From: Pleomorphomonas koreensis DSM 23070
GTDB taxonomy: Bacteria; Pseudomonadota; Alphaproteobacteria; Rhizobiales; Pleomorphomonadaceae
Assembly: GCF_000425185.1 (NCBI RefSeq)
Contig: NZ_KE384327.1
Location: forward strand, 17,985 to 81,984
Direction: 5' to 3'
Length of the DNA: 64,000 nt
Shown: in pieces, positions 8,621 to 17,355 of the stretch
How positions within the stretch are numbered: the first letter of the stretch is position 1
How the letters are laid out: each line of letters opens with the position of its first letter
The notes under the pieces: model-generated
Seen by the model: only the letters and a program-made list of their open reading frames with translations
The model's database searches: none
Told to the model about the DNA's origin: nothing
Position numbers and translations under genes: made by a program

Positions 8621-11600
8621 TCACGTCTTTGAAAGCCGCCAGCTCTTGACCTCGAACGGCCTGAGGCCGCGCTCGGGCACATCCATCGGCTCCTCCAGAA
8701 TGCTGACCGGCCCGTCGACCGTCCAGCCGCCGTCGAGCGACAGGCCGAAGTCGCCGCGCCGACCGGCCGGCTCCCAGACACGCAGGATCAGGCCATCGCC
8801 TTCTTCCGCCGGCTTCAGCACCGACAGCGCCGCCGGGATGCCCTCGGCCCTGACCGGCCGGTAGACGCCGGCCGCAACGCCGTCGACCGGGCGGACAATG
8901 AGCGGCTGGTTGAGATCGTCGGCCTCCTCGCGGACGCCGCCGGCGTACCAGGCGCCGGCATGCGGCATCAGCGCGTAGGTGAAGGTCTGTTCGCCTTCGT
9001 CGGCCAGCGGATCGGGATAGACCGGCGAGCGCAACAGGCTGAGGCCGAGCACATTGTCACGGACGCTGTGGCCGTATTTGGCGTCGTTGAGGAGGGCGAC
9101 GCCGAAATCCGGCTCGGACAGGTCGAGGAAGCGGTGGGCGGCCGCCTCGAACATCGCCGCGTCCCAGGTGGTGTTGGCATGCGTCGGCCTGCTGACGATG
9201 CCGTAGGCGCATTCGGCCGTGGCGGTGCGGCTCCGGGCGTTGACGGCGGTCAGCGTCCTCAAGAAGACGCGGCGGTCGTGCCAGTCGAGCGTGGTGCGGA
9301 TGTCGAGGCGGCGACCGCCGGCGACCAGCGACAGCACCTGGGTGATGGTCGACGACCGGAACCGGCGGACGATCTTCACCGCCACGCGGTGCGGGCCTTG
9401 CTCCACCACTTCCAGGCTCTGGAGATCGGTGATCTCCTCGCCGCGCATCGCATAATCGCCCTCGATATCCCAGGCGTCCCAATTGCGCGGCTTGTCGACC
9501 GGATAGGCCATCAGCCGGTTGCCGTAGCCGTCGAGCGCCTCGCGGCCGGTCGGCTTGTGCAGGATCGAGGCGATCGAGCCGTCGGCGGCGAGCGTCACGC
9601 GCAACACGTCGTTTTCGAGATGATCCCGGCCGACCGACAGCGCGCCGGCCGGCTTCAGGGAGCCGGCATCGACGACGGCGACGGCGAGCGGCGGCAGCGT
9701 CTCGCTTGATGAGACGACGGCGCCATCTTCGAGCGTCAGTCGCAGCGGCCGGACGTCGAGCGACGGGTTGACGACCAGCAGGCGGCTCCCCTCGCCTTTC
9801 GGCAGCCGCGCGGCGATCGCGTCGAGAGCGGCGGCCTGCGCCTTCATCCCCTCATCGATCACCGCGCCCAACTCCCCGGCGGCGTCCTCATAGACCTCGC
9901 GGATCGACGAACCGGGCAGGATGTCGTGGAACTCGTTCTTGAGGAGCGTGCGCCAGGCCGGCTCCAGGCTCACAGGCTTCGGCGCGCCGATGAGATGGGC
10001 GAGCGAGGCGGCGGTCTCGGCGGTGATCAGCGCCCGCTCGGCCTTGCGGTGCAGGCGCTTGACGACGCTCTGGCTGGTCAGCGTGCCGCGGTGCAGTTCG
10101 AGATAGATCTCGCCCTGCCAGACCGACAGCGGCGTCTCGCTGGCGGTTTGATGGGCGCGGGCGAAGAAATCCGTCACGCGCGTCCAGCGGGCCTTCGGCA
10201 GCGTCGGGAAGACGCGCAGCTGCTCCTCGCGGGCCAGCATTTCCGGCGTCGGGCCGCCACCGCCGTCGCCGTAGCCGACGCAGAGCAGCGTTTCCGGATG
10301 CCGCGCCTTTTCCCGGAAGTTGCGCCAGGTCGGCACATGGCAATCGGGCCGGACGAAGCCGTTGTAACCCTGCATCGGGTTGTCGAAGGTGTGGGCGAGC
10401 ACGCGGCTGCCGTCGAGCCCTTCCCACCAGAACAGGTCGGAGGGAATGCGGTTGGTCTCCGACCAGTTGACCTTGATGGTGAAGAAGCTGCGGATGCCGG
10501 CCTGCTTGAGGAGCTGCGGCAGGGCGCCGGTGAAGCCGAAGCAGTCCGGCTGCCAGCAGACGTCGTGGCGGATGCCGAAGGTCTTCTGAAAATAGCGCTG
10601 GCCGTAGAGATACTGGCGCGTCAGGCTTTCGCCCGAGGGCATGTTGGTGTCCGGCTCGACCCAGCTGCCGCCCACCGTCTCCCATTCGCCGGAGCGGATG
10701 CGGGCGGCGATCCGCTCGAACAGCGCCGGATCGTCCTCGGCCAGCTGGGCGTAATAGTGGGCCGTCGACTGGTTGAAGCGGAAATCCTTCGAGGCCGCCA
10801 TCAGCGACAGCGCGGTCGAGAAGGTGCGGCGGGTCTTGCGGCGCGTCTCGCCATAGGGCCACAGCCAGCCGAGGTCGATGTGGGCATGGCCGGTGAGGCC
10901 GATCTCGCCTTCCGGCGGAAACCGCTCCTGCAAGGCCGCGAGGCGGGCGACGAGCGCGTCATAGGCGGCGGCGACGCTGGCCCGCTCGGCCTGATTGAGG
11001 CCGGCCGGCGCGTCGATCAGCTCGGGCAGGCGCCAGATCTTCTGCTGCCCCTCGCTGCCGGCGGTACGGGCGATATAGTCGGCGGTCGACGACGGCCAGT
11101 CGAGGCCGCGCAACGTATCCTCGGCGGCGGCGACGAGATGCGGCACCACGTCATGGCCTTCGAGGACGCGCGCCGCCTCGATCGCCTGGGTGACCAGCAG
11201 CCACAGGGCGTCGACGGCCGGCTCCATGAGTTGCAGCTCGGCGCGGTTGACGTGCGGCCGCCGCACCGGCTCGCCGAACGGCAGGCGGGCGACCGTCTCC
11301 GTCTCGACGCGGACGGCGCGGCCGGTCAGCGGGAAGCTCTGGTGATAGGGATCGAGACCGTAGGGAACGGGCTCGCCGCCGTCGCAGGCGATGGTGATCA
11401 GGCTCTCGCCGCCGAGGTCGAGGCTGAGGCGGCTGTTCTCGATCGGCCAGTCCTCCGGCAGGCGGCCTTCCAGCGAGAAGCGGACGACGCCGTCGGCCCG
11501 CGGCCAGGGGTCGCCGACGGCGATCGGCGTGCCGTCGAAAGCGAGGGCGGCGAGCGGCCGCCGTTCGCGCACCTTCCATGACTCCAGTTCGGCGACGCGG

Positions 11601-11650
11601 ACGTCGAGGCGGTCGATACGTTGGGCAAGCGTGAGAGGCATGGGAAACAT
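8621..11650 (-). CDS. Alpha-mannosidase, glycoside hydrolase family 38
   Basis: Hydrolyses alpha-mannosides or mannosyl oligosaccharides imported by the adjacent transporter. It is 1009 residues, the usual size for bacterial GH38. The zinc motif HAHIDLGWLW lies near residue 257 and the nucleophile motif WQPDCFGFTGALP near 364. The middle-domain GSSIREVYEDA and the long C-terminal beta domain are present. No signal peptide is seen, so it is cytoplasmic. The start could be ATG 11650 or ATG 11641; neither has a strong ribosome-binding site. It is 12 bp from the upstream permease gene, so it is in that operon. Related to MngB, but the exact substrate is unknown. Confidence 0.9.
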   Translation of the reverse strand: MFPMPLTLAQRIDRLDVRVAELESWKVRERRPLAALAFDGTPIAVGDPWPRADGVVRFSLEGRLPEDWPIENSRLSLDLGGESLITIACDGGEPVPYGLDPYHQSFPLTGRAVRVETETVARLPFGEPVRRPHVNRAELQLMEPAVDALWLLVTQAIEAARVLEGHDVVPHLVAAAEDTLRGLDWPSSTADYIARTAGSEGQQKIWRLPELIDAPAGLNQAERASVAAAYDALVARLAALQERFPPEGEIGLTGHAHIDLGWLWPYGETRRKTRRTFSTALSLMAASKDFRFNQSTAHYYAQLAEDDPALFERIAARIRSGEWETVGGSWVEPDTNMPSGESLTRQYLYGQRYFQKTFGIRHDVCWQPDCFGFTGALPQLLKQAGIRSFFTIKVNWSETNRIPSDLFWWEGLDGSRVLAHTFDNPMQGYNGFVRPDCHVPTWRNFREKARHPETLLCVGYGDGGGGPTPEMLAREEQLRVFPTLPKARWTRVTDFFARAHQTASETPLSVWQGEIYLELHRGTLTSQSVVKRLHRKAERALITAETAASLAHLIGAPKPVSLEPAWRTLLKNEFHDILPGSSIREVYEDAAGELGAVIDEGMKAQAAALDAIAARLPKGEGSRLLVVNPSLDVRPLRLTLEDGAVVSSSETLPPLAVAVVDAGSLKPAGALSVGRDHLENDVLRVTLAADGSIASILHKPTGREALDGYGNRLMAYPVDKPRNWDAWDIEGDYAMRGEEITDLQSLEVVEQGPHRVAVKIVRRFRSSTITQVLSLVAGGRRLDIRTTLDWHDRRVFLRTLTAVNARSRTATAECAYGIVSRPTHANTTWDAAMFEAAAHRFLDLSEPDFGVALLNDAKYGHSVRDNVLGLSLLRSPVYPDPLADEGEQTFTYALMPHAGAWYAGGVREEADDLNQPLIVRPVDGVAAGVYRPVRAEGIPAALSVLKPAEEGDGLILRVWEPAGRRGDFGLSLDGGWTVDGPVSILEEPMDVPERGLRPFEVKSWRLSKT

Positions 11651-11662
11651 CCGGTTGGGAAA

Positions 11663-12505
11663 TCAGCCTTTGACGGCACCGGCCGTCATGGCGCTCAGGA
11701 TCAGGCGTTGCAGGGCGAGGAAGGCGACGATGGCCGGCACCACCGAGATCAGGCAGGCGGCGGCGAGGATCTGGATGGTGCTGGCATTCTGCGTGCCGGC
11801 ATACTGGAAGATGCCGACGCCGATGGGAACAAGGGAATCCTTGGTGATCAGCAGGAAGGGCACCAGGAACTGCGACCAGCCGGCGATCACCGTGATGATG
11901 AAGGCCGAGGCGACGCCCGGCGTCGACAGCGGCAGGATGATGCGGACGAACACCGAGAGACGGCTGCAGCCGTCGATCAGCGCCGCCTCGTCGAGGCTTC
12001 TCGGAATGCCGTCCATGTAGCCCTTGAGGAGCCAGGTGACCACCGGCACGCCAAGCGCGATGTAGACCATGGTGGTGCCGAAATGGCCGTCGATCAGCCC
12101 GAGCCGGCTCATGTAGCGGTAGAGCGGCACCATGATCACCAGGGGGGAGATCATCTGGAAGGCGAGGATGCCGAGCATCCACAGGCCCTTGCCCTTGAAG
12201 TCGAAGCGCGAGAAGGCGTAGGCGGCCGGCGCGGCGACGATCAGGCAGCCGACGGCCGACAGGCACGACAGTTTCAGCGCGTTGACAAGATAGACCAGGA
12301 ACTGGCTCGACGTCAGCACGGCCACGAAATTGTCGAGCGTCGGGGACTTGGGAATCAGCCTGGCGACGCCGAGGAACACCTCCTTGCGCGTCCGGAGCGC
12401 CATGGACAGCAGCCAGATCAGCGGCCAGGAGAAGAAGACGAACATCAGGGCCATGAAGGCGTAGCTCAGGATGTCGCCGAGACGGTCGCGGCGGCGGCGT
12501 TTCAT
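11663..12505 (-). CDS. Carbohydrate ABC transporter permease (MalG type)
   Basis: Inner-membrane permease of the putative mannoside importer, 280 residues with about six membrane segments. The EAA loop (DEAALIDGCSRLSVFVRIILPL) that docks the ATPase lies in the second half, and the protein ends in the typical GAVKG. ATG 12505 overlaps the stop of the upstream permease gene (ATGA). It pairs with the MalF-type permease encoded just before it. The divergently encoded ATPase at 14989-15993 is the likely energy source. Confidence 0.88.
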   Translation of the reverse strand: MKRRRRDRLGDILSYAFMALMFVFFSWPLIWLLSMALRTRKEVFLGVARLIPKSPTLDNFVAVLTSSQFLVYLVNALKLSCLSAVGCLIVAAPAAYAFSRFDFKGKGLWMLGILAFQMISPLVIMVPLYRYMSRLGLIDGHFGTTMVYIALGVPVVTWLLKGYMDGIPRSLDEAALIDGCSRLSVFVRIILPLSTPGVASAFIITVIAGWSQFLVPFLLITKDSLVPIGVGIFQYAGTQNASTIQILAAACLISVVPAIVAFLALQRLILSAMTAGAVKG

Positions 12506-13431
12506 GAGCGATCCTCCTTGGGCAGGAAGGCGGCGTAGACGAGTGCCAGCCCGAGGCTGATCGCCAGCATCAGGATCGACAGTACGCTGCCGGCGGCGAG
12601 GTCGTAATTCCGGAACACCACGTTGAAGGTATAGAGCGACAGCACCTCGGTGGCGCGGCCGGGGCCGCCGCCGGAGAGCGCGATGATGGCGTCGAAGGTG
12701 TTGAGCGTCTGGATGGTGATCAGGATCATGTTGACGAGAATGGCCGGGCGGAGCTGCGGCAGCGTCACGAAAGCGAGCTTCTGCCGCGCCGTGGCGCCGT
12801 CCATCTCGGCCGCCTCGTAGAGCGTGGGGTCGATGGCCTTCAGCGCCGCGTACATCACCACCATCGAGAAGGCGGTGCCGCGCCAGATGTTGGACAGCAC
12901 CACCGACCACATGGCGATATCGGGGTCGGACAGCCATTGCACCGGCGCCATGCCCATCAGGCGCAACAGCGAGTTGAGGCCGCCGAACGGCGCCTCGTTG
13001 AACAGCATCTTCCAGATGATGCCGCCGGCGATGCCCGGCACCACCCAGGCGACCAGCGCCGTGGTCCTCAGGATGGTGGTGCCGAACAGGCGGCGCTTTT
13101 CGGCGCGCACGACGACCAGGGCGATGGCAAGGCCGATCACCTGCTGGCCGATCACCGAGCCGGCGGTGAAGACGAAGGTGACCCAGAGGATCTGCGCCAG
13201 CTCGGGGCGCCGCAGCACGTTGCCGAAGGTCGAAAGCGTGTAGTGGCCCTCGCCGCCCAAGAGCGTCAGGTCGGTGAAGGCGTAGCGGAAGACGTCGATC
13301 ACCGGATAGAGGTAGAACAGCCCCATCACCAGGATCACCGGCATCAGCCAGGGATAGGGCGAGGGCAGGCGGTTCTGCCGGCCCGACGCCCCGAGGATGG
13401 ACGGCTTCCGCCTGGCGGCGCTTGCGGACAT
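12502..13431 (-). CDS. Carbohydrate ABC transporter permease (MalF type)
   Basis: Second permease of the putative mannoside importer, 309 residues and roughly six membrane segments. The EAA loop reads [25 protein letters not shown] 13431 has GAGG five bases upstream; a GTG six bases further upstream is possible. It is translationally coupled to the next permease. The 147-bp gap from the binding-protein gene carries two strong hairpins. Confidence 0.88.
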   Translation of the reverse strand: MSASAARRKPSILGASGRQNRLPSPYPWLMPVILVMGLFYLYPVIDVFRYAFTDLTLLGGEGHYTLSTFGNVLRRPELAQILWVTFVFTAGSVIGQQVIGLAIALVVVRAEKRRLFGTTILRTTALVAWVVPGIAGGIIWKMLFNEAPFGGLNSLLRLMGMAPVQWLSDPDIAMWSVVLSNIWRGTAFSMVVMYAALKAIDPTLYEAAEMDGATARQKLAFVTLPQLRPAILVNMILITIQTLNTFDAIIALSGGGPGRATEVLSLYTFNVVFRNYDLAAGSVLSILMLAISLGLALVYAAFLPKEDRS

Positions 13432-13465
13432 GGGCACCTCGGATATCCGGGGGGATCGACGGGTG

Positions 13466-13572
13466 GCGGGCGGCCGCCGGGCTCTGCGGCCGCCCGCGGC
13501 GGACGGCTGCGGGAGGTCTATCGAAGCCGCCCGCCGGTCGGAAACCGCCCGTCCCCGAGAGAGGACGGGCGG
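13466..13572 (-). promoter_or_regulatory. Two intercistronic hairpins between binding protein and permease genes
   Basis: On the minus strand, a 10-bp stem (13572-13563 with 13554-13545, loop 8) lies 7 bp after the binding-protein stop. A second, perfect 12-bp GC stem (13497-13486 with 13477-13466, loop 8) follows. Neither has a good T run, so 3'-end protection or partial termination is more likely than full termination. This would favour the binding-protein mRNA. Confidence 0.6.
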
Positions 13573-13578
13573 GAGCCG

Positions 13579-14874
13579 TCAGAGCCGGGCGTAGGCGTCG
13601 AGCGACGCCTTGAAGGCTTCGTCGACGGCGGCTTCGGTGCTCTCGGCGCCGGTCAGCACCTTGCCCATCATGATCTGGATCTGGTTGGAGATCTCAGGAT
13701 AGACCAGCACGCCGGGCCGCGCCTCTCCCACCTTCAGCGCCTTGGCAAAGGTCTGGTTGGCCTCGCTCTTGAAGACGTCATACTTGTCGTAGAGGTCGGC
13801 GCGGGTCGGCAGCTGCTCCTGCAGGGCGTTGGCCGGACCCATGTAGACCTCGCGGGTGAGCGCGGCGCACATCTCGACCTTCTTGGGGTCGGAGGAGAAG
13901 GCGGCCACCGTCCAGCCGCCGGTGCCGGTGGAGCGCTGATCGGCGGTGATGCCGGGCAGCATCGAGAAGCTCCACTTGGCGAACTCCTCCGGCTCCATGG
14001 CGTTCTGGAGCTGGCGATACTGCCAGTTGCCGCCGACAAACAGCGCCGTGCTGCCAGCCGTGGCGGCGGCGTTGAAGTCGTCGTAGTTGCCGATGGTGGC
14101 GACGCGCTTGGGGGCGGCGCCGGATTCGACGAGGTCGCGGTAGTAGTCGACGGCCTTGACGAACTTGTCGCGGTTGGCCGCGTCGGCGAACACCGGCTTG
14201 CCGGCCTCGTCGACCAGCTTGCCGCCCTGGCCCCAGAAGTTGCCCAGCCAGTCGAAGGTGGTGCCCTCGTAGCGGCTGCCGTTGAACAGCATGCCCTCCA
14301 TGCCGGCCTTCACCGAGGCGAGAGCGGCGGCCTTGGCGTCGGCCCAGGTCTCCGGCGCGTCCGGCACGATCTCGGTGTTGCGATAGAGCACGCGGAGGTC
14401 GGTCGACCACCACCAGGCATAGATCTGGCCGTCCTTGCCGGTGACGCCGTCACGCACGAAGGGGAACAGCTCAGCGATCTCCTCCTTGGAAAAATAGGGG
14501 GAGAGGGACTTCAGCACGCCGGCCGCCTTGAACAGCGGCAGCACGAAGCTGTCGACGGCGGCGCAGTCGGGCGCGTGGCCGGCCTTGGCCTGCTCCAGCA
14601 TGCGCGCCTGCTCCTGGCTGATGTCGCCGGTCATCATCTGCAATTCCAGCTGCCAGCCGGGATGGTTGTTGATGAAGTCGGTGTAGAGCTTGGTGTAGCC
14701 GGCCGCCCAGGTCGGATCGGTGCTGGACGGGCCGTCGCCGGTCATGCGGAACACCATCTTGTTCGGCGCGTCCGACGGTCCGACGCGGTCGCTGGTGATC
14801 AGGTCCTCGGCGATGGCCGGCAGGCAGCCGAGCGCCGTCGCGGCGGCGAGCGCCGTGAACAGGGTTGTCTTCAT
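13579..14874 (-). CDS. Carbohydrate ABC transporter substrate-binding protein (family 1)
   Basis: Periplasmic binding protein that captures the oligosaccharide for the two MalFG-type permeases, 431 residues. A signal peptide spans about residues 1-22 ([16 protein letters not shown], then LPAIA before the mature part). The mature sequence has the extracellular solute-binding family layout with a [11 protein letters not shown] segment that would face the ligand. ATG 14874 follows GGGAGGAGACAGTA. It is the first gene of the minus-strand mannoside operon. Mannoside specificity is inferred from the downstream GH38 gene. Confidence 0.88.
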   Translation of the reverse strand: MKTTLFTALAAATALGCLPAIAEDLITSDRVGPSDAPNKMVFRMTGDGPSSTDPTWAAGYTKLYTDFINNHPGWQLELQMMTGDISQEQARMLEQAKAGHAPDCAAVDSFVLPLFKAAGVLKSLSPYFSKEEIAELFPFVRDGVTGKDGQIYAWWWSTDLRVLYRNTEIVPDAPETWADAKAAALASVKAGMEGMLFNGSRYEGTTFDWLGNFWGQGGKLVDEAGKPVFADAANRDKFVKAVDYYRDLVESGAAPKRVATIGNYDDFNAAATAGSTALFVGGNWQYRQLQNAMEPEEFAKWSFSMLPGITADQRSTGTGGWTVAAFSSDPKKVEMCAALTREVYMGPANALQEQLPTRADLYDKYDVFKSEANQTFAKALKVGEARPGVLVYPEISNQIQIMMGKVLTGAESTEAAVDEAFKASLDAYARL

Positions 14875-14897
14875 TACTGTCTCCTCCCGAGCGTCGC

Positions 14898-14968
14898 GGG
14901 AAGCCGCACGAAAATACGGCTTCCCAAGTCGACATCAATTAGATTAAATCACTTTGTTTTGTTGTCAA
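14898..14968. promoter_or_regulatory. Divergent control region of the mannoside transporter with AT-rich operator candidate
   Basis: The 114-bp gap between the binding-protein gene (minus) and the ATPase gene (plus) holds two visible elements. A perfect 9-bp inverted repeat (14898-14906 with 14917-14925) would form a hairpin in the 5' leader of the binding-protein mRNA. An AT-rich tract at 14932-14968, striking in this GC-rich window, contains the dyad GATTAAATC at 14942-14950. ROK repressors bind AT-rich dyads, so this is the best operator candidate for the regulator at 7347-8561. That assignment is inference. Confidence 0.45.
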
Positions 14969-14988
14969 GCGATGTGCGGGAGGATCGC

Positions 14989-15993
14989 ATGGCCACCGTC
15001 GAGATCAGGAACCTGCGCAAGGCCTACGGGGCGCTGGAAGTGCTGCACGACATCTCCATCGGCATCGCCGACGGCGAATTTCTGGCGCTGGTCGGGCCGT
15101 CCGGCTGCGGCAAGTCGACGCTGCTCAGGACCATCGCCGGCCTCGAGATGATCAACGGCGGCGAGATCCGCATCGACGACAGGGCGGTCGACGACCTCGC
15201 CCCCAAGGACCGGGACATCGCCATGGTGTTCCAGAACTATGCGCTCTATCCGCACATGGACGTCGCCGCCAACATGGGCTTCGCGCTGCGGCTGGCCGGC
15301 CGGCCCAAGGCGGAGATCGGCGACCGGGTGGGACGGGCGGCCGCCATCCTCGACCTCTCCCGCGAGCTTGCCCGCAAGCCGGCGCAACTCTCCGGCGGCC
15401 AGCGCCAGCGCGTCGCCATGGGTCGCGCCATCGTCCGAGACCCCAAGGTGTTCCTGTTCGACGAGCCGCTTTCCAACCTCGACGCCAAGCTGCGCGTACA
15501 GATGCGGGCCGAGATCCGCGAATTGCAGCAGCGGCTCGGCACCACCACCATCTACGTGACGCACGACCAGGTGGAGGCGATGACCATGGCCGACAAGATC
15601 GCCGTGCTGTCGGCCGGCCGCCTCGAACAGGTCGGCGCGCCGCTCGATCTCTACCGGGCGCCGGCCAACCTGTTCGTCGCCGGCTTCATCGGTTCGCCGC
15701 AGATGAACTTCGTCACCGGCGATCTCGCGGCCAAGGCCGGCGCCGACACCATCGGCATCCGGCCGGAGCATCTCGTCGTCGGTCGCGACGGCGACGGCTG
15801 GCGCGGCCGGGTGGTCGCCGCCGAGCATCTCGGCAGTGACACTTTCATCCACGTCGAGGTGCCGGATGCCGGCCGCCTCACCGCCCGCACGGTCGGCGAC
15901 ATGCCGGTCGGCAGCGGAGACGAGGTGGTGCTGGCACCGATGGCCGGCCACCTGCACCGCTTCGGCGCCGATGGCCGCGCCATCCGAGACTGA
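14989..15993 (+). CDS. Carbohydrate ABC transporter ATP-binding protein (UgpC/MsmX type)
   Basis: ATPase likely powering the mannoside importer encoded on the other strand, 334 residues. It has Walker [10 protein letters not shown] near residue 39, Q-loop [11 protein letters not shown], signature [14 protein letters not shown], Walker [16 protein letters not shown] and the switch His in YVTHD. A C-terminal TOBE/OB domain carries GIRPEHL. ATG 14989 follows GGGAGGATCGC. Such ATPases can serve several MalFG-type permeases, so cross-use with the fructoside system is possible. Confidence 0.88.
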   Translation: MATVEIRNLRKAYGALEVLHDISIGIADGEFLALVGPSGCGKSTLLRTIAGLEMINGGEIRIDDRAVDDLAPKDRDIAMVFQNYALYPHMDVAANMGFALRLAGRPKAEIGDRVGRAAAILDLSRELARKPAQLSGGQRQRVAMGRAIVRDPKVFLFDEPLSNLDAKLRVQMRAEIRELQQRLGTTTIYVTHDQVEAMTMADKIAVLSAGRLEQVGAPLDLYRAPANLFVAGFIGSPQMNFVTGDLAAKAGADTIGIRPEHLVVGRDGDGWRGRVVAAEHLGSDTFIHVEVPDAGRLTARTVGDMPVGSGDEVVLAPMAGHLHRFGADGRAIRD

Positions 15994-16317
15994 GACGACA
16001 GTATCGACCGGGGTCGGAGGAAGGCGGGACGTTCGGGCCCGGTCCCGACCGAGGCATCGTCGCCCGGCCGGATTTCAGCCACTCCGCGCGTACAGATCCG
16101 CGCCCGCCCCTCTCCTGCCTGCGAGTCCGGGGATGCAGCGTTTTCGGCGATTGACCCCTTGACACGGGTCAGCCGCGGTGGCATTGGGTAATCGATAACT
16201 CAAGGGAAAACGCGGTACAGCCGGCGCATTCGTCCGCCACATGCCGCAAAAGCACAGGACGGCAGCCGTGGGAGCGGCGGAGGAGCCGGGAAACCGGCGT
16301 CGCGGGGGAGTTTGATC
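15994..16317. other. 324-bp non-coding gap before the LacI regulator
   Basis: No convincing gene is seen here. The left 150 bp is GC-rich and shows no hairpin with a T run after the ATPase gene. The right part has a TTGACA hexamer at 16159-16164 without a good -10 partner, a LacI-type operator at 16188-16199, and the GGGGGAG ribosome-binding site of the regulator at 16304-16310. Confidence 0.6.
16188..16199. promoter_or_regulatory. LacI-type operator upstream of the fructoside regulator
   Basis: GTAATCGATAAC is a palindrome with a single mismatch around a central CG, the classic form of LacI/GalR-family operators. It lies 118 bp before the regulator start and downstream of a TTGACA hexamer, so binding would block transcription. 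A second copy of the half-site pattern occurs at 17360-17371. Autoregulation by the adjacent LacI protein is the simplest reading. Confidence 0.65.
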
Positions 16318-17316
16318 GTGGCCGTTTCGCTACAGGACATCGCCAGGATCGCCGGGGTGTCGGTGAAAACCGTCTCCGGCGCGCTGCATGGCGGTTCGGC
16401 GCGCATGGCCGAGGAGACGCGCGACCGCATCCGCGCCATTGCCGAGGACCTCGGCTACGTCACCAACTTCGCCGCCCGCAGCATGCGGCAGGGCTGGATG
16501 CCGCTGATCGCCATCATCGCCGACGAATTGCTGACCTCGCCGTTCGCCACCGAGATCATCCGCGGCCTCGACAATTCCGCCCGCAAGGCCGATCTCTCCG
16601 TGTTCTTCACCACCATCGGCGGCGACCGCGACATCGCCAAGGTCTATGACGACGTCAGCCGCTTCCGGCCGCGCGCCATCGGCTACGCCGCCATGTACCA
16701 CAAGGAAGTGGCGCTGCCGCCGGAGATCGCCGACAGCATCGGCGTGATGATCAACTGCCGCGATGCCGCGGGCCGAGTGACGTCGCTGGTGCCCGACGAC
16801 GAGCTGGCCGGCCACACCATCGCCAGCCATCTCGTCGACGCCGGCCGGCGGCGGATCGCCTTCATCAACCTGCCCGGCATCCTGGCCGGCGAGTTGCGCG
16901 AACGCGGCGTCCGCGCCGCGCTCGACGAGGCCGGCCTCGCGCCGGTCGCCGTGCTGCCGGCGGTGAAGCGCGCCGCCTACGCCGACCGGGCGCGCAGCCT
17001 GGTGCAGCAGCACGTTTTCGATCTCATGGCCGGTCCCGACCGGCCCGACGCCATCCTCTGCGGCAACGATCGCGTTGCCATGGAGGTCTACGCCGCGCTC
17101 CGCAGGACAGGGGCCGGCATTCCCGACGACGTCGCCGTGGCGGGCTTCGACAATCAGGTCGACATCGTCACGCGACTCGACCCGCCGCTCACCACCATGG
17201 CGCTGCCCCACAGGGCGATGGGCCGGATGGCGGCGGAAATACTTCAGGCGGCCGAACCGCCGGAGGGGGGGCTGAAACGGCTCCCGTTCCAGCTTGTAGA
17301 GCGGGCTTCCGTCTGA
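16318..17316 (+). CDS. LacI-family transcriptional regulator
   Basis: Probable repressor of the sucrose/fructoside uptake operon that follows, 332 residues. The N-terminal LacI helix-turn-helix reads SLQDIARIAGVSVKTVSGAL, followed by the hinge and a periplasmic-binding-protein-like effector domain. I choose GTG 16318, with GGGGGAG seven bases upstream; a TTG at 16312 is too close to that site. The binding-protein gene begins 39 bp after the stop, so the regulator is probably cotranscribed with the operon it controls. The effector is unknown; sucrose, fructose or a fructo-oligosaccharide would fit the GH32 gene. Confidence 0.87.
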   Translation: MAVSLQDIARIAGVSVKTVSGALHGGSARMAEETRDRIRAIAEDLGYVTNFAARSMRQGWMPLIAIIADELLTSPFATEIIRGLDNSARKADLSVFFTTIGGDRDIAKVYDDVSRFRPRAIGYAAMYHKEVALPPEIADSIGVMINCRDAAGRVTSLVPDDELAGHTIASHLVDAGRRRIAFINLPGILAGELRERGVRAALDEAGLAPVAVLPAVKRAAYADRARSLVQQHVFDLMAGPDRPDAILCGNDRVAMEVYAALRRTGAGIPDDVAVAGFDNQVDIVTRLDPPLTTMALPHRAMGRMAAEILQAAEPPEGGLKRLPFQLVERASV

Positions 17317-17355
17317 ACCTTCTTGGACAAACGACTGGTGGAGGAGATTTTCAGG

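Noticed and set aside
14875..14988. Terminator in the divergent gap of the mannoside module
   Set aside because: The 9-bp inverted repeat lies upstream of both genes and has no T run. It would be a leader hairpin on the minus strand.
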